Shown: positions 35,693 through 44,776 of the stretch, piece by piece | Numbering within the stretch: position 1 is the first letter of the stretch | Layout of the letters: each line of letters begins with the position of its first letter | DNA from: Actinopolyspora biskrensis | GTDB lineage: Bacteria > Actinomycetota > Actinomycetes > Mycobacteriales > Pseudonocardiaceae | Reading direction: 5' to 3' | Length of the DNA stretch: 64,000 bases | NCBI RefSeq assembly: GCF_013408175.1 | Contig: NZ_JACBYW010000004.1 | Coordinates: 381,583-445,582, forward strand | Position numbers and translations under genes: made by a program | The notes under the pieces: model-generated | The model's database searches: none | Told to the model about the DNA's origin: nothing | The model's input: the letters and a program-made list of their open reading frames with translations, nothing else

Positions 35693-37102
35693 GTGTCCGA
35701 GACACAGGCCGAAACATCACGCCGACGCCCGTCCCTCTTACGTTTTAACCCGAAAGTGTTCGCAGTGGCGGTCCTCGCTTCGCTGCTGCTCGGTGCCCTG
35801 CTGGGGTGGCTGGCCGACTCCACCGGTGCGGAATGGCTCGTCACGACGCTGGACACCATCGGATCCACGTTCACCAAGCTGCTCACCTTCACGGTGCTGC
35901 CGCTGATCTTCACCGCCATCGTGGTCGGCATCACCAGCCTGCGCTCCATGGGCGGTGGGCGTGCCGCGGCCAGGCTCGGTGGCAAGACGGCCATGTGGTT
36001 CGCGATCACCTCGCTGGTCTCCGTGCTGATCGGCATCGGAGTGGCCGGCGTGCTGCGGCCGGGCCAGGGGGTCGACATCACCCCGGACCAGCAGCGCGTG
36101 AACGACGTGAACGAGATGAGCTCGGGATCGTGGCTGGACCTCGTCCAGGGGCTGGTGCCCGAGCACCTGGTCGGCGCCTTCGCAGGCGGAGAGACCCTGC
36201 AGGTCGTGTTCGTCTCCCTGCTGGTCGGCGCGGCCGCTTACAGCCTGGGGGACACGGCGAAGCCCTTCGTCGAGTTCAACCGGGCCGCGTTCGAGATCAT
36301 CCAGCGGGTGCTGGGGTGGATCATCCGGCTCGCCCCGCTCGGCACGCTCGGGTTGATCGGCAACGCGGTGGCGACCTACGGCAACGAGTTCTTCGCCCCG
36401 CTGCTCAAGCTCACGGGGGCCACCTACCTGGGTTGCGCCCTGGTGCTGTTCGGCGTTTACCCGCTGTTGCTGTGGTTCGTGGCCAGGGTCAGCCCGGCCA
36501 AGTTCTTCGGCAAGGTCTGGACGGTGCTGCAGTTCGCCTTCGTCTCCCGCTCCTCGGGAGCCAGCCTGCCGTTGAGCCGTCAGGCCGCGGTCAACCTCGG
36601 GGTGGACCGCTCCTACGCGAGTTTCGCGGTCCCGCTCGCGACGACGACGAAGATGGACGGTTGCGCGGCCGTCTACCCGGCCGTCGGTTCGATCTTCATC
36701 GCGAACCTGTTCGGCTTCGAGATGGGGATCGCCCAGTACCTGACGATCGTGGCCGTCGCGGTGTTCGGCGCGATCGCCACGGCAGGGGTCACCGGCTGGT
36801 TCACCATGCTCACCCTCACGGTCGGCGCGCTGGACTTCCCCCCGGCCATGATCGCCACCGGTATCGCGATCGCGTACGCGGTCGACCCGATCATGGACAT
36901 GATGCGCACGATGACCAACGTGGCCGGGCAGATCGCGGTGCCGACGGTGGTCGCCCGCACCGAGGGGATACTGGACGACGAGGTGCTGAGGGCTCCCGGT
37001 TCACCGCTGCTGATCAACGGGGACGAGGGGGCGACCGGAGGACCGGACGAGCAGCCGGAGGGCTCGGAAGGGGAGTCGGAGCCCGCTCTGGCCAGGGCTT
37101 GA
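35693..37102 (+). CDS. Na+/H+:dicarboxylate (DAACS) symporter
   Basis: A 469-residue secondary transporter for C4-dicarboxylates or acidic amino acids. The GltPh/DctA family signatures are present: the serine-rich hairpin HP1 region FVSRSSGASLPLS, TM7 (PLATTTKMDGCAAVYPAVG, replacing the usual NMDGT region) and HP2/TM8 (VTGWFTMLTLTVGALDFP, then DPIMDMMRTMTNVAGQ). GTG 35693 has GGGAG 7 nt upstream. The C-terminal 40 residues are acidic and Gly-rich. The substrate cannot be fixed from sequence; succinate, fumarate, malate and aspartate/glutamate are candidates. Confidence 0.9.
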   Translation: MSETQAETSRRRPSLLRFNPKVFAVAVLASLLLGALLGWLADSTGAEWLVTTLDTIGSTFTKLLTFTVLPLIFTAIVVGITSLRSMGGGRAAARLGGKTAMWFAITSLVSVLIGIGVAGVLRPGQGVDITPDQQRVNDVNEMSSGSWLDLVQGLVPEHLVGAFAGGETLQVVFVSLLVGAAAYSLGDTAKPFVEFNRAAFEIIQRVLGWIIRLAPLGTLGLIGNAVATYGNEFFAPLLKLTGATYLGCALVLFGVYPLLLWFVARVSPAKFFGKVWTVLQFAFVSRSSGASLPLSRQAAVNLGVDRSYASFAVPLATTTKMDGCAAVYPAVGSIFIANLFGFEMGIAQYLTIVAVAVFGAIATAGVTGWFTMLTLTVGALDFPPAMIATGIAIAYAVDPIMDMMRTMTNVAGQIAVPTVVARTEGILDDEVLRAPGSPLLINGDEGATGGPDEQPEGSEGESEPALARA

Positions 37103-37356
37103 GGACTTCGGGCGGCACGGCTCGCCCGGTCACGTGAGAGCGTGACGCGGGAGGGGCCTGCTGCGCCGGTGGCCGGTGGGTTCCTCGGCGCGGCGGCGTC
37201 GAGGAACCCACCCCGCCACGTGAACCGGTACGACGAAGTTCCAGCGGCGGTTCGGCCGGAAAAGCCGACAGGACTTTACGACGACCACCTACCCGGGTGC
37301 GCTCGCGAACTCCTAGACTCTTCACCGGTCCACGCTGTCGTGACAGGAGGTACGGG
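37103..37356. other. Intergenic region upstream of accA3
   Basis: 254 bp without a gene. CAGGAGG at 37344-37350 is the ribosome-binding site of accA3. GTTCCTCGGCGCGGCGGCGTCGAGGAAC near 37180-37208 is a strong inverted repeat, probably the symporter terminator. Confidence 0.45.
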
Positions 37357-39144
37357 GTGCCCGAGCAGGACTCGACCACGCAGAACCAGTTGCGCAAGGT
37401 ACTGATAGCGAATCGCGGGGAGATCGCGGTTCGCGTGGTGCGGGCGTGCGCCGATGCGGGGATCGCGAGCGTGGCGGTGTACGCCGAACCTGACGCACAG
37501 GCCCCCTTCGTCCGCCTGGCCGACGAGGCGTTCGCGCTGGGCGGTGCCACGGCGACGGACAGCTACCTGGACATCGGCAAGGTGATCGAGGCGGCCCGGC
37601 GCAGCGGTGCGGACGCGGTGCACCCCGGCTACGGATTCCTGTCCGAGAACGCCGACTTCGCGCAGGCCGTGCTCGACGCGGGGCTGGTGTGGATCGGTCC
37701 CACACCGCGCGCCATCCGCGATCTCGGGGACAAGGTGACCGCCAGGCACATCGCCACCAAGGCGGGGGCCCCGCTGGTTCCCGGAACGCAGGACCCGGTG
37801 TCCGGTTCGGACGAGGTGGTGGAGTTCGCGAAGGACCACGGGCTGCCCGTGGCGGTCAAGGCCGCGTTCGGCGGCGGTGGCCGTGGTCTGAAGGTCGCCC
37901 GCACCATGGAGGAGATCCCGGAGCTGTACGAGTCGGCCGTCCGGGAGGCCGAGGGCGCGTTCGGCCGGGGCGAGTGCTTCGTGGAGCGCTACCTGGACCG
38001 GCCGCGCCACGTGGAGGCGCAGGTGCTGGCCGACCAGCACGGCACCGTGATCGTGGTCGGAACCAGGGACTGCTCGCTGCAGCGGCGGCACCAGAAACTG
38101 GTCGAGGAGGCCCCCGCGCCGTTCCTGTCCGACGAGCAGCGCGCCCGGATCCACGAGGCGGCCAAGGCGATCTGCTCCGAGGCCGGCTACCACGGCGCCG
38201 GAACGGTGGAGTTCCTGGTCGGCTCCGACGGGACGATCTCCTTCCTCGAGGTCAACACGCGGCTGCAGGTCGAGCACCCGGTCTCGGAGGAGACCGCGGG
38301 CATCGACCTGGTGCGTCAGCAGTTCCTCATCGCCGAGGGCGAGCCGCTGGAGATCACCTCCGATCCGGAGCCGCGTGGCCACTCGATCGAGTTCCGCATC
38401 AACGGGGAGGACGCGGGGCGCAACTTCCTGCCCACCCCGGGCACCGTCACCCGTTTCGTCCCGCCGGCAGGCCCCGGCGTTCGCGTCGACGCGGGAGTGG
38501 AGACCGACAGCGTCATCGGTGGCCAGTTCGATTCGCTGCTGGCCAAGGTCATCGTGACCGGTGCCGACCGTTCCGAGGCCGTGCAGCGCTCCCGCCGCGC
38601 CCTCGACGAGATGGCCGTGGACGGGATCGCCACGGTGCTGCCGTTCCACAGGGCGGTGCTGCGCGATCCGGCTTTCGTCGGCACCGACGGTTTCACCGTG
38701 CACACGCGCTGGATCGAGACCGAGTTCGACAACAACATCGAACCGCACACCGGTGGGGCCGAACCGGCCGAGGAGGAGCAGCGGCAGCGCTTCACCGTGG
38801 AGGTCGGCGGCAGGCGACTGGAGGTCTCCCTGCCCGCCTCGTTCGCCGTTTCCTCGGGCGGCTCGGAGAGCTCGGGGGGTGCGAAACCGCGCAAGCGGCG
38901 CTCCGCGAGCGGTGGTGCCGCCCCATCGGGTGATGCTGTCACAGCGCCGATGCAGGGCACGGTGGTCACCGTCGCGGTGGATGACGGCCAACAGGTCGAA
39001 GCCGGGGAGAAAATCCTGGTGTTGGAAGCCATGAAGATGGAGAATCCGGTTACCGCTCACAAGAGCGGGACCGTCACCGGGTTGAAGGCGCAGCCGGGTG
39101 ACTCCATAAGCCAGGAAACGACCCTCTGCGAGATCAAGGACTAG
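37357..39144 (+). CDS. accA3: Acetyl/propionyl-CoA carboxylase alpha subunit (biotin carboxylase + BCCP)
   Basis: The 595-residue protein carries biotin carboxylase (about residues 12-455: [17 protein letters not shown]-grasp [23 protein letters not shown]) and a C-terminal biotinyl domain with [11 protein letters not shown], whose Lys is biotinylated by the BirA encoded at 51199. Between them is a disordered Ser/Gly linker. It partners with carboxyltransferase AccD5 (49406) and epsilon subunit AccE (48918) to make malonyl- or methylmalonyl-CoA. GTG 37357 has CAGGAGG 6 nt upstream. Confidence 0.94.
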   Translation: MPEQDSTTQNQLRKVLIANRGEIAVRVVRACADAGIASVAVYAEPDAQAPFVRLADEAFALGGATATDSYLDIGKVIEAARRSGADAVHPGYGFLSENADFAQAVLDAGLVWIGPTPRAIRDLGDKVTARHIATKAGAPLVPGTQDPVSGSDEVVEFAKDHGLPVAVKAAFGGGGRGLKVARTMEEIPELYESAVREAEGAFGRGECFVERYLDRPRHVEAQVLADQHGTVIVVGTRDCSLQRRHQKLVEEAPAPFLSDEQRARIHEAAKAICSEAGYHGAGTVEFLVGSDGTISFLEVNTRLQVEHPVSEETAGIDLVRQQFLIAEGEPLEITSDPEPRGHSIEFRINGEDAGRNFLPTPGTVTRFVPPAGPGVRVDAGVETDSVIGGQFDSLLAKVIVTGADRSEAVQRSRRALDEMAVDGIATVLPFHRAVLRDPAFVGTDGFTVHTRWIETEFDNNIEPHTGGAEPAEEEQRQRFTVEVGGRRLEVSLPASFAVSSGGSESSGGAKPRKRRSASGGAAPSGDAVTAPMQGTVVTVAVDDGQQVEAGEKILVLEAMKMENPVTAHKSGTVTGLKAQPGDSISQETTLCEIKD

Positions 39145-39149
39145 TTTTC

Positions 39150-39533
39150 GTGGCCGGGCAGGGCAGCAGTATCCGCATCGGCGACCGGGACCGTGACCGG
39201 GCGGTCGCCCTGCTCGGCGAGCACTTTTCGGCCGGGCGGCTGGAGATCGACGAGTTCGACGAGCGCTGCCGACGGGCGACGGCCGCGCTTTACCGGGTGG
39301 ACATCGCCGCGTTGTTCTCCGATCTGCCCGCGCCGCACCCGGAGGTGCTGTCCGCCCCGGCCGAGGTGGAGCCGCGGGGGGCCGGTGAGCGCTCCCCGCG
39401 TCGACTGCGGGCGAGCGCGGTCGGGGTCTCGATCGTGGTGGCCATGCTCGCTCTGCTCGTGGTCACCAAGCAGGTGTGGATCGTGCTGCCGATGGTCGGT
39501 TTCTGGTTCGCCTGGTTCGCCACGCGGAAGTGA
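39150..39533 (+). CDS. DUF1707 membrane protein
   Basis: The 127-residue protein begins with a DUF1707 domain (IRIGDRDRDRAVALLGEHFS ... GRLEIDEFDERC), a SHOCT-like helical pair common in actinobacteria. A charged linker and two short membrane segments (VVAMLALLVV, VWIVLPMVGFWFAWFA) follow. The GTG is 5 nt after the accA3 stop, so it is likely co-transcribed. Function is unknown. Confidence 0.85.
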   Translation: MAGQGSSIRIGDRDRDRAVALLGEHFSAGRLEIDEFDERCRRATAALYRVDIAALFSDLPAPHPEVLSAPAEVEPRGAGERSPRRLRASAVGVSIVVAMLALLVVTKQVWIVLPMVGFWFAWFATRK

Positions 39534-39565
39534 GGCGGTTCTCGTGCGCTGTGTGCACGGTTGAC

Positions 39566-39571
39566 TACGGT
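39566..39571 (+). promoter_or_regulatory. TANNNT box of DUF3558 lipoprotein gene
   Basis: TACGGT is followed by 7 nt and ATG 39579. TTGAC directly precedes it. The leaderless spacing excludes the upstream TTG at 39561 as the start. Confidence 0.6.
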
Positions 39572-39578
39572 GTACGGC

Positions 39579-40217
39579 ATGCGCGGCCGAATAACCGCTG
39601 CCCGGTACTCCTTACCGGGATTGCTCAGTTTGTTGCTCCTGCTCAGCGGGTGCGCCGTTCTGCCGACCCGCAACGCGACGGACAGCGGCCCCGTTCCTCC
39701 CGAGCCGGTGCCGCTCCCGGCGGAGAGCTCGACCTCCTTGCCGCCGAGGCCGTCCGACCTTCCGCTGCGGGGGCTGGATCCGTGCGGGGTGCTGACCGAG
39801 CGGCAGCGTGCCGCGCTCGGTTTCGACAGGGACCCGCTTCCCGGGGTCGAGGAGGGGTTCGACGATGCCGGGACCTGCAGCTACCGCAACAGCAGGGCGA
39901 AGGTGGGGGCACGGATAGCCCTGATCACGGAAGAGGGAGTCAACGTCTGGACCAGTGACACCGCCCAGGTGAAGGCCACACCGGTGACGGTGGAGGGGTT
40001 CCCCGCCCTGGTGATCCGCACCCCCGGACTGCGGTTGGCCTGCAACGTGGCCGTCGATGTCGCCGGTGGACAGCACCTGAGCGTGTTGTACCGCGACGAC
40101 GGCGCGAAACCTCCCGCTTCGCTCGACCAGTTGTGCGCGGGGGCGCGCCGGGTGGCCGCGGCCGCGGTGCGCGGTCTGCGCGAGGAGTCCGGCACCGCGA
40201 CGGGGACTCCCGGCTGA
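39579..40217 (+). CDS. DUF3558 lipoprotein
   Basis: A 212-residue exported lipoprotein. The signal peptide ends in a lipobox (LLSGC) with lipidated Cys near residue 25. A Pro/Ser-rich spacer leads to a DUF3558 domain starting LDPCGVLTERQRAALGF and including CSYRNSRAKV and a late Cys pair (LACNVAV, LDQLCAGARRV), probably disulphide-bonded. DUF3558 proteins are abundant in Pseudonocardiales and mycobacteria; their role is unknown. It is upstream of, but not clearly in operon with, the WXG/PPE/EspG module. Confidence 0.88.
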   Translation: MRGRITAARYSLPGLLSLLLLLSGCAVLPTRNATDSGPVPPEPVPLPAESSTSLPPRPSDLPLRGLDPCGVLTERQRAALGFDRDPLPGVEEGFDDAGTCSYRNSRAKVGARIALITEEGVNVWTSDTAQVKATPVTVEGFPALVIRTPGLRLACNVAVDVAGGQHLSVLYRDDGAKPPASLDQLCAGARRVAAAAVRGLREESGTATGTPG

Positions 40218-40647
40218 ACGCCGTGCCGGGCCGGTTCCCCGGAGGGGAGGCCGTGCCGCGGGGTGCGGAACTTCCGGACGAGGGCCCCCGGAGCACGCTG
40301 ACCGCTTGTCGATTACTCCAAGTGCTCGAAATAGCCCGCGATCGGAGTACTCCCCACACTGCCGCCGAGTTATTAGAGTATTGCGGCAGCTACTCGGTTG
40401 AGGTTGTCCATTCAGCTTGTGGGGGTGGTTGTGTGGCGGAACCTCTCGCGGTCTCGTGAGCGGATGCCCCCGGCACCGGGTAGTGGCCCGCACGACGTCG
40501 GGACCGTCCTCGCGAGAGCGGCGCGGGAGAACCCGCGGCGGGTGCCGGTGGCGGCGTGGGCGTTTCGGCGTTGCCCGCGCCGGAGGAAGAACCCCGGCAC
40601 AACCAACAACTCGACCGGAAGAGCTCTATCGAGACTGGAGGAAGATC
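40218..40647. other. 430-bp upstream region of the WXG/PPE/EspG module
   Basis: No gene is recognised. The region contains a perfect GGAGTACTCC palindrome (40344-40353), an inverted repeat CTGCCGC / GCGGCAG (40359-40365 and 40383-40389) around a short AT-rich core, and a family-2 repeat copy at 40422-40520. Confidence 0.5.
40422..40520 (+). repeat. 70-bp dispersed repeat (family 2), copy at 40.4 kb
   Basis: GGTGGTTGTGTGGCGGAACC, CTCGTGAGCGGATGCCC, CCGCACGACGTCGGGACC and CGTCCTCGC align with the other family-2 copies. This is the only copy not between convergent genes. Confidence 0.65.
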
Positions 40648-41031
40648 GTGCCGGAGAGTTCCTATCGGGAAGGTATGGCCGGTTCGCTTTCGTCCACCGA
40701 AGCAGCTTCGTCGAGCGGGTCCGTGCGTGTCGAGTCCTCCGCCATACCGGACCTCGTCGAGGCCCTGCAGTCCTCACTGGACCGAGTGGGAACGCAGATC
40801 GAACACGCGATCACCGAACTCCGCATACGTCCCTGGGCCGGTGATCCCGTAAGCACCGGTACGGCGGAGAAGTTCAACGAGCACTCGGTCGGTGGTGACA
40901 GGGCCGCGCTCACGGCGTTGTACGGGTATCGCGACAGACTCCAGGCTGCGGCCGACGCGTTGCGGGACGCCGAAACGCGTTATCGGGGGGACGAGGACTC
41001 CAACGTGACACGTATGCGGACGGGCTGCTGA
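40648..41031 (+). CDS. WXG100-like helical protein
   Basis: The 127-residue acidic protein is mostly alpha-helical. A W-x-G turn (RPWAGDP) separates two helices, IPDLVEALQSSLDRVGTQIE and a second running from STGTAEKFNEH to RYRGDED. This is the WXG100 layout with an added Ser-rich N-terminus. GTG 40648 has GGAGG 6 nt upstream. It is first in a three-gene cluster with PPE-like and EspG-like genes and is probably the small partner of the PPE-like protein (inference). Confidence 0.65.
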   Translation: MPESSYREGMAGSLSSTEAASSSGSVRVESSAIPDLVEALQSSLDRVGTQIEHAITELRIRPWAGDPVSTGTAEKFNEHSVGGDRAALTALYGYRDRLQAAADALRDAETRYRGDEDSNVTRMRTGC

Positions 41032-41059
41032 TCCCGACCGGCGCCGGCGGAGAGGTCTT

Positions 41060-41905
41060 ATGAGTGATCACCGTTGGCAGGGGTACACCCATGCCGAGTT
41101 GTTCGAGATGTTGCACCAGGGGCCCGGCCCGGAGGCCTCCGATTCCTCGGTTCGGCGGTGGAGCGAACTCGGACGAGCCCTGGAGGACATAGACAGCGGT
41201 ATGGTGGCCGCGCTGCGCGCGGCCGCCGAGGGCTGGGAGGGGCGTGCCTCCGAGAGCGCGCGGAACGCGCTCTCCCCGCTCGGCGAGTGGGCGGGGCGAG
41301 CACGGGAAGCCGCTGAGCGGATGCGGAGCTGTTCGGAGCAGCAGGCCGAGTGCGTGGCCAAGGCCCGTGCGGAGATGCCCCCGCCCGTCGAGGTGCGTGC
41401 GGAGGAGCCCAGTGGCCTCACCTCCACGCTGGTCCACCTGTTCGGTGGGCAGACCGATTACGAGAAGCAGGAGCGTCAGCAGGATGCCGCCGAGCAGCGG
41501 GCCTTCGACGTGATGCGGACGTACCAGGCCTCCTCCGAGGCCAACGCGACCTCCCTGGCCGCCTTCGAGCAGCCGCCGCAGCTGGTGGTGGACGTTCCCC
41601 GGCAGCCGAGCCCGGGAGGAACGTCGGTGGGAGACGTGACCATCTCCTGGGGCGGTTCCGCGCCGAGCGGATCGGCTTCCGGGACGGGAGGCGCCACCGG
41701 ACGGAGTGGCGCGCCGCACTCGTCCAGCGCGACGAACGGTGGTTCCGCCCGCGAGAGAAGCGGGTACGGCGGTCGTGCGCGGGACGGGCACGCCGGGGAG
41801 GAGAGCGAACCGGTCGTCGAAGTGACGGAGACGGCGGGTGGCCCCGGCCCGTTCGAGGAGCAGCGCACTTATGCGCGCCCTGTGATCGGCGGTGACTCCG
41901 GTTGA
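41060..41905 (+). CDS. PPE-like type VII secretion substrate
   Basis: The 281-residue product has an N-terminal helical domain of the PPE kind (about residues 1-175): WQGYTHAELFEMLHQGPGPE, a W-x-G turn (EGWEGRASESA) and a long helical hairpin. The C-terminal third is a low-complexity Gly/Ser/Arg region ending in a short acidic segment. In mycobacteria such domains pair with a PE or WXG partner and are escorted by EspG, whose homologue overlaps this gene's stop. ATG 41060 has GGAGAGG 5 nt upstream. Confidence 0.78.
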   Translation: MSDHRWQGYTHAELFEMLHQGPGPEASDSSVRRWSELGRALEDIDSGMVAALRAAAEGWEGRASESARNALSPLGEWAGRAREAAERMRSCSEQQAECVAKARAEMPPPVEVRAEEPSGLTSTLVHLFGGQTDYEKQERQQDAAEQRAFDVMRTYQASSEANATSLAAFEQPPQLVVDVPRQPSPGGTSVGDVTISWGGSAPSGSASGTGGATGRSGAPHSSSATNGGSARERSGYGGRARDGHAGEESEPVVEVTETAGGPGPFEEQRTYARPVIGGDSG

Positions 41906-42714
41906 TCGGCGCGGTGGACCGTGAGCTGCGGACGGAACCCGTCGAACTGTCCTCGCCGGAGTTCGACGTGCTTCGCGAACACCTCGGGATGGAGCGCCTG
42001 CCGCTCGTACTCAAAGTGCCCTCCCCGGGCAGGACGCACGCCGAACGCCGCGAGCTGGTCGAACACGTGTGGCGCGGCCTGGACGATCGCGGGCTGTGCG
42101 GCACCGGGGGGTTGCACGAGCGGCTGGAGCGGATGCTGCGGATGCTGGCGGCACCGCGCTACGAGGTCGACGGTCGTTGCTGGTTCGGCCGCAGCGTTCG
42201 GGTGTTCGCGGCCGGTACCGGGCGTTCCGAATCGGACGAGGCGGTTGTGGTGACCAAGGAGGACGAAACCGTTTCGCTGCGTCCTGCCGCGGCGACCGGG
42301 TTGGCGCGGGAGGCCGTCTCCGCGGTGTTGCCCGACGCACCGGTGGGAACGGGACGTTCGGTCACCCTGCCCAGCGAGACGCTGGACGCGGCCGCTGCCG
42401 AGGCCGCGGACGATCTCATGCGTCTGCGTGAGTCGTTGCGGTCGCGCGGGGTGCGGGACGAGGACGCGGAGACGCTGGCCTGGATGCTCGAGGGGGTACG
42501 TTCCCGGGGGCAGTTCGGTGTCGCCGTGCGGAGGCCGCGTTCCGGTCGGCGGAGGGCGGAGCAGGTGGTCGGCTTCTTCGAGTCGGAGCGGGGGCGCTAC
42601 ACCCAGCTGCGCGGCGCCTCCCCCTCCGGCGAGTTGTGGACCACCGTGGCCCCGGCGGACCGGCGTGGCCTGGTCGGCCGGCTGGAGAACCTGCTCGGCG
42701 AAACCGACCAGTGA
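41902..42714 (+). CDS. EspG-family type VII secretion chaperone
   Basis: The 270-residue cytosolic protein is of the EspG family, which binds the tip of PPE proteins and keeps PE-PPE pairs soluble for the ESX ATPase. Recognisable parts are VELSSPEFDVLREHLG, LPLVLKVPSPGRTHAERREL, GLCGTGGLHERL and the late beta-strands QVVGFFESERGRYTQL. The TTG at 41902 overlaps the PPE-like stop (TTGA), implying coupling; GTG 41914 is an alternative. No EccC, EccD or MycP gene is present in the window. Confidence 0.82.
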   Translation: MIGAVDRELRTEPVELSSPEFDVLREHLGMERLPLVLKVPSPGRTHAERRELVEHVWRGLDDRGLCGTGGLHERLERMLRMLAAPRYEVDGRCWFGRSVRVFAAGTGRSESDEAVVVTKEDETVSLRPAAATGLAREAVSAVLPDAPVGTGRSVTLPSETLDAAAAEAADDLMRLRESLRSRGVRDEDAETLAWMLEGVRSRGQFGVAVRRPRSGRRRAEQVVGFFESERGRYTQLRGASPSGELWTTVAPADRRGLVGRLENLLGETDQ

Positions 42715-42797
42715 TGGTCCCTGCGACGCGCGGGTGGCCGGGCAGCCCGCACGCGAGTCGGTGTCCCGGGAGCCTCGGAGGGCCCCGAGCAGCGGCC

Positions 42798-42869
42798 CGT
42801 AGGTGGCTACTCGATGTCGGGCACCCGGAGCGAGCGCCCGCGAGAGGTTCCGCCGAGTAACCACCTACG
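42798..42869 (-). repeat. 72-bp dispersed repeat (family 2) with 16-bp terminal inverted repeats
   Basis: The left end CGTAGGTGGCTACTCG (42798-42813) and right end CGAGTAACCACCTACG (42854-42869) are inverted repeats matching at 15 of 16 positions. The interior is the reverse complement of the 48678 copy. It lies between convergent espG-like and glpD genes and could fold as a bidirectional terminator. The left flank (42730-42797) shows weak family-1 similarity. Confidence 0.8.
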
Positions 42870-42891
42870 CAGCAGCAGCGGTGAGCTCTGA

Positions 42892-44631
42892 CTAGCTCAC
42901 CGGTTCGACGATCTGATCGCGCGCTTCCGGTGCCGCGACCCGCGTGGCGTCGGCGGCCTGGTCGTCGGGCTGGTCCTGCGATTCGCGTTCGGCCCGCACG
43001 CGCTCGGAGTACCTCTCGACCTCGTTGGCGATGCGCTGCTCGTCCCAGCCCAGCTGTTCGCCGACCAGTCGTGCGACCTGGTCGGCGCAGTCGACACCTC
43101 GGTGGGGGTACTCGAACGAGATCCGGGTGCGCCTGGTCAGGACGTCCTCCAGGTGCAGCGCCGCCTCGTTCCGGACCGCGTAGACCACCTCGGCCTTGAG
43201 GTAGTTGGGCGCTTCGTCGATGGGCTTCAGGAGTTCGGGGTTCTCGTCGCCGAGCGCGAGCACCTCGTGCACCATCGATCCGTAGCGGTCGAGCAGGTGC
43301 CTGACCCGGTAGGGGTGCAGGCCGTGCGCGGCGGCCAGCTGGTCGGCCTGGTTGACCAGCGCGTGGTAACCGTCCGCACCGAGCAACGGCACCTTGTCAG
43401 TGATGGACGAGGCCATGCGCCCCGAGATGTCGTTGCTGACCGCGTCCACCGCGTCCTTGGCCATCACCCGGTAGGTGGTGTACTTGCCGCCCGCGATCGC
43501 GATCATCCCGGGGGCGACCCGCGCCACCGCGTGCTCCCTGGAGAGCTTCGAGGTGTCGTCGTTCTCCCCGGCCAGCAGTGGCCGCAGTCCGGCGTAGACA
43601 CCTTCGATGTCGGAGTGCTGCAGCGGCGTCGCGAGCACGGTGTTGACGTGGTCGAGTATGTAGTCGATGTCCTTCTTGGTCGCCGCGGGGTGGGCGAGGT
43701 CGAGGTACCAGTCGGTGTCGGTGGTCCCGATGATCCAGTGATTGCCCCACGGGATGACGAACAGCACGGACTTCTCGGTGCGCAGGATCATGCCGCTGTC
43801 CGCGACGATGCGGTCGCGCGGCACGACCACGTGCACGCCCTTGCTCGCGCGCACGCGGAAGCGGCCGCGGCCTCCGGACAGCCGTTGCAGTTCGTCGGTC
43901 CAGACTCCGGTGGCGTTGATCACCGTCTGGGCGCGGACCTCGGTTTCCCTGCCGTCCTCGACGTCGCGGAGCCGCGCACCCGCGATCCTGTCGGCCTCGT
44001 GGACGAAGTCGACCACCTGGGTCGAGGTGCGCACCACGGCCCCGTAGCGGGCCGCGGTGCGGGCGACGGTCATGGTGTGCCTGGCGTCGTCGGCCTGTGC
44101 GTCGTAGTAGCGCACCGCGCCGATCATGGCGTCGCGTTTGAGAGCGGGCACCATTCGCTGCGCCCCCGCGCGGGTCAGGTGCTTCTGACCGGGGACGGAA
44201 CGTGCCCCGCCCATGCGGTCGTAGAGCAGCAGCCCGGCCGCGGTGTAGGGGCGCTCCCAGATCCTGTGGGTCAGCGGGTAGAGGAAGCTCACCGGTTTGA
44301 CCAGGTGCGGGGCGAGCCGGTTGAGCATCAGCTCACGCTCGTGCAGCGCCTCGCGGACCAGCGAGAACTCGAGCTGTTCCAGGTAGCGCAGCCCTCCGTG
44401 GAAGAGCTTGCTCGAACGGCTGGAGGTTCCGGCCGCCAGGTCGCGCGCCTCGACCAGCGCCACGCGTAGACCGCGCGTGGCAGCGTCCAGCGCGACTCCG
44501 GCCCCGGTGATGCCGCCGCCTACGACGACGACGTCGAACTCCTCCTCACCGAGGCGTCGCCAGTTCTCCTCGTGTTCCTCCGGGCCGAGTTTGGCCTGCC
44601 GCTCGGCGGTTCCCGGTTTGTCACTGGACAC
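42892..44631 (-). CDS. glpD: Glycerol-3-phosphate dehydrogenase (aerobic, FAD)
   Basis: GlpD oxidises glycerol 3-phosphate to dihydroxyacetone phosphate and passes electrons to the membrane quinone pool. The 579-residue sequence shows the FAD loop VVVGGGITGAGVALDAATRG, SSRSSKLFHGGLRYLEQ, TDTDWY and PLLAGE, and the C-terminal cap domain. A 30-residue Gln/Asp-rich tail is added. GTG 44631 has GAGGAGG 6 nt upstream. It is followed upstream by glpR on the same strand and lies opposite glpF-glpK, completing a glycerol module. It corresponds to GlpD2 (Rv3302c). Confidence 0.94.
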   Translation of the reverse strand: MSSDKPGTAERQAKLGPEEHEENWRRLGEEEFDVVVVGGGITGAGVALDAATRGLRVALVEARDLAAGTSSRSSKLFHGGLRYLEQLEFSLVREALHERELMLNRLAPHLVKPVSFLYPLTHRIWERPYTAAGLLLYDRMGGARSVPGQKHLTRAGAQRMVPALKRDAMIGAVRYYDAQADDARHTMTVARTAARYGAVVRTSTQVVDFVHEADRIAGARLRDVEDGRETEVRAQTVINATGVWTDELQRLSGGRGRFRVRASKGVHVVVPRDRIVADSGMILRTEKSVLFVIPWGNHWIIGTTDTDWYLDLAHPAATKKDIDYILDHVNTVLATPLQHSDIEGVYAGLRPLLAGENDDTSKLSREHAVARVAPGMIAIAGGKYTTYRVMAKDAVDAVSNDISGRMASSITDKVPLLGADGYHALVNQADQLAAAHGLHPYRVRHLLDRYGSMVHEVLALGDENPELLKPIDEAPNYLKAEVVYAVRNEAALHLEDVLTRRTRISFEYPHRGVDCADQVARLVGEQLGWDEQRIANEVERYSERVRAERESQDQPDDQAADATRVAAPEARDQIVEPVS

Positions 44632-44776
44632 TTGTGTCCTCCTCGCTCGTTTCGCAGCCCAACCGCCGACGGCGGAACGCCTCCCCGCGAGTACATCCGA
44701 CAGCGGTCATGATGCCGGATGAGCACGCGATGCGCGTGGTGTGCGACAGGCGGTTCGCCGGTGCCCGGAAGCCGGA

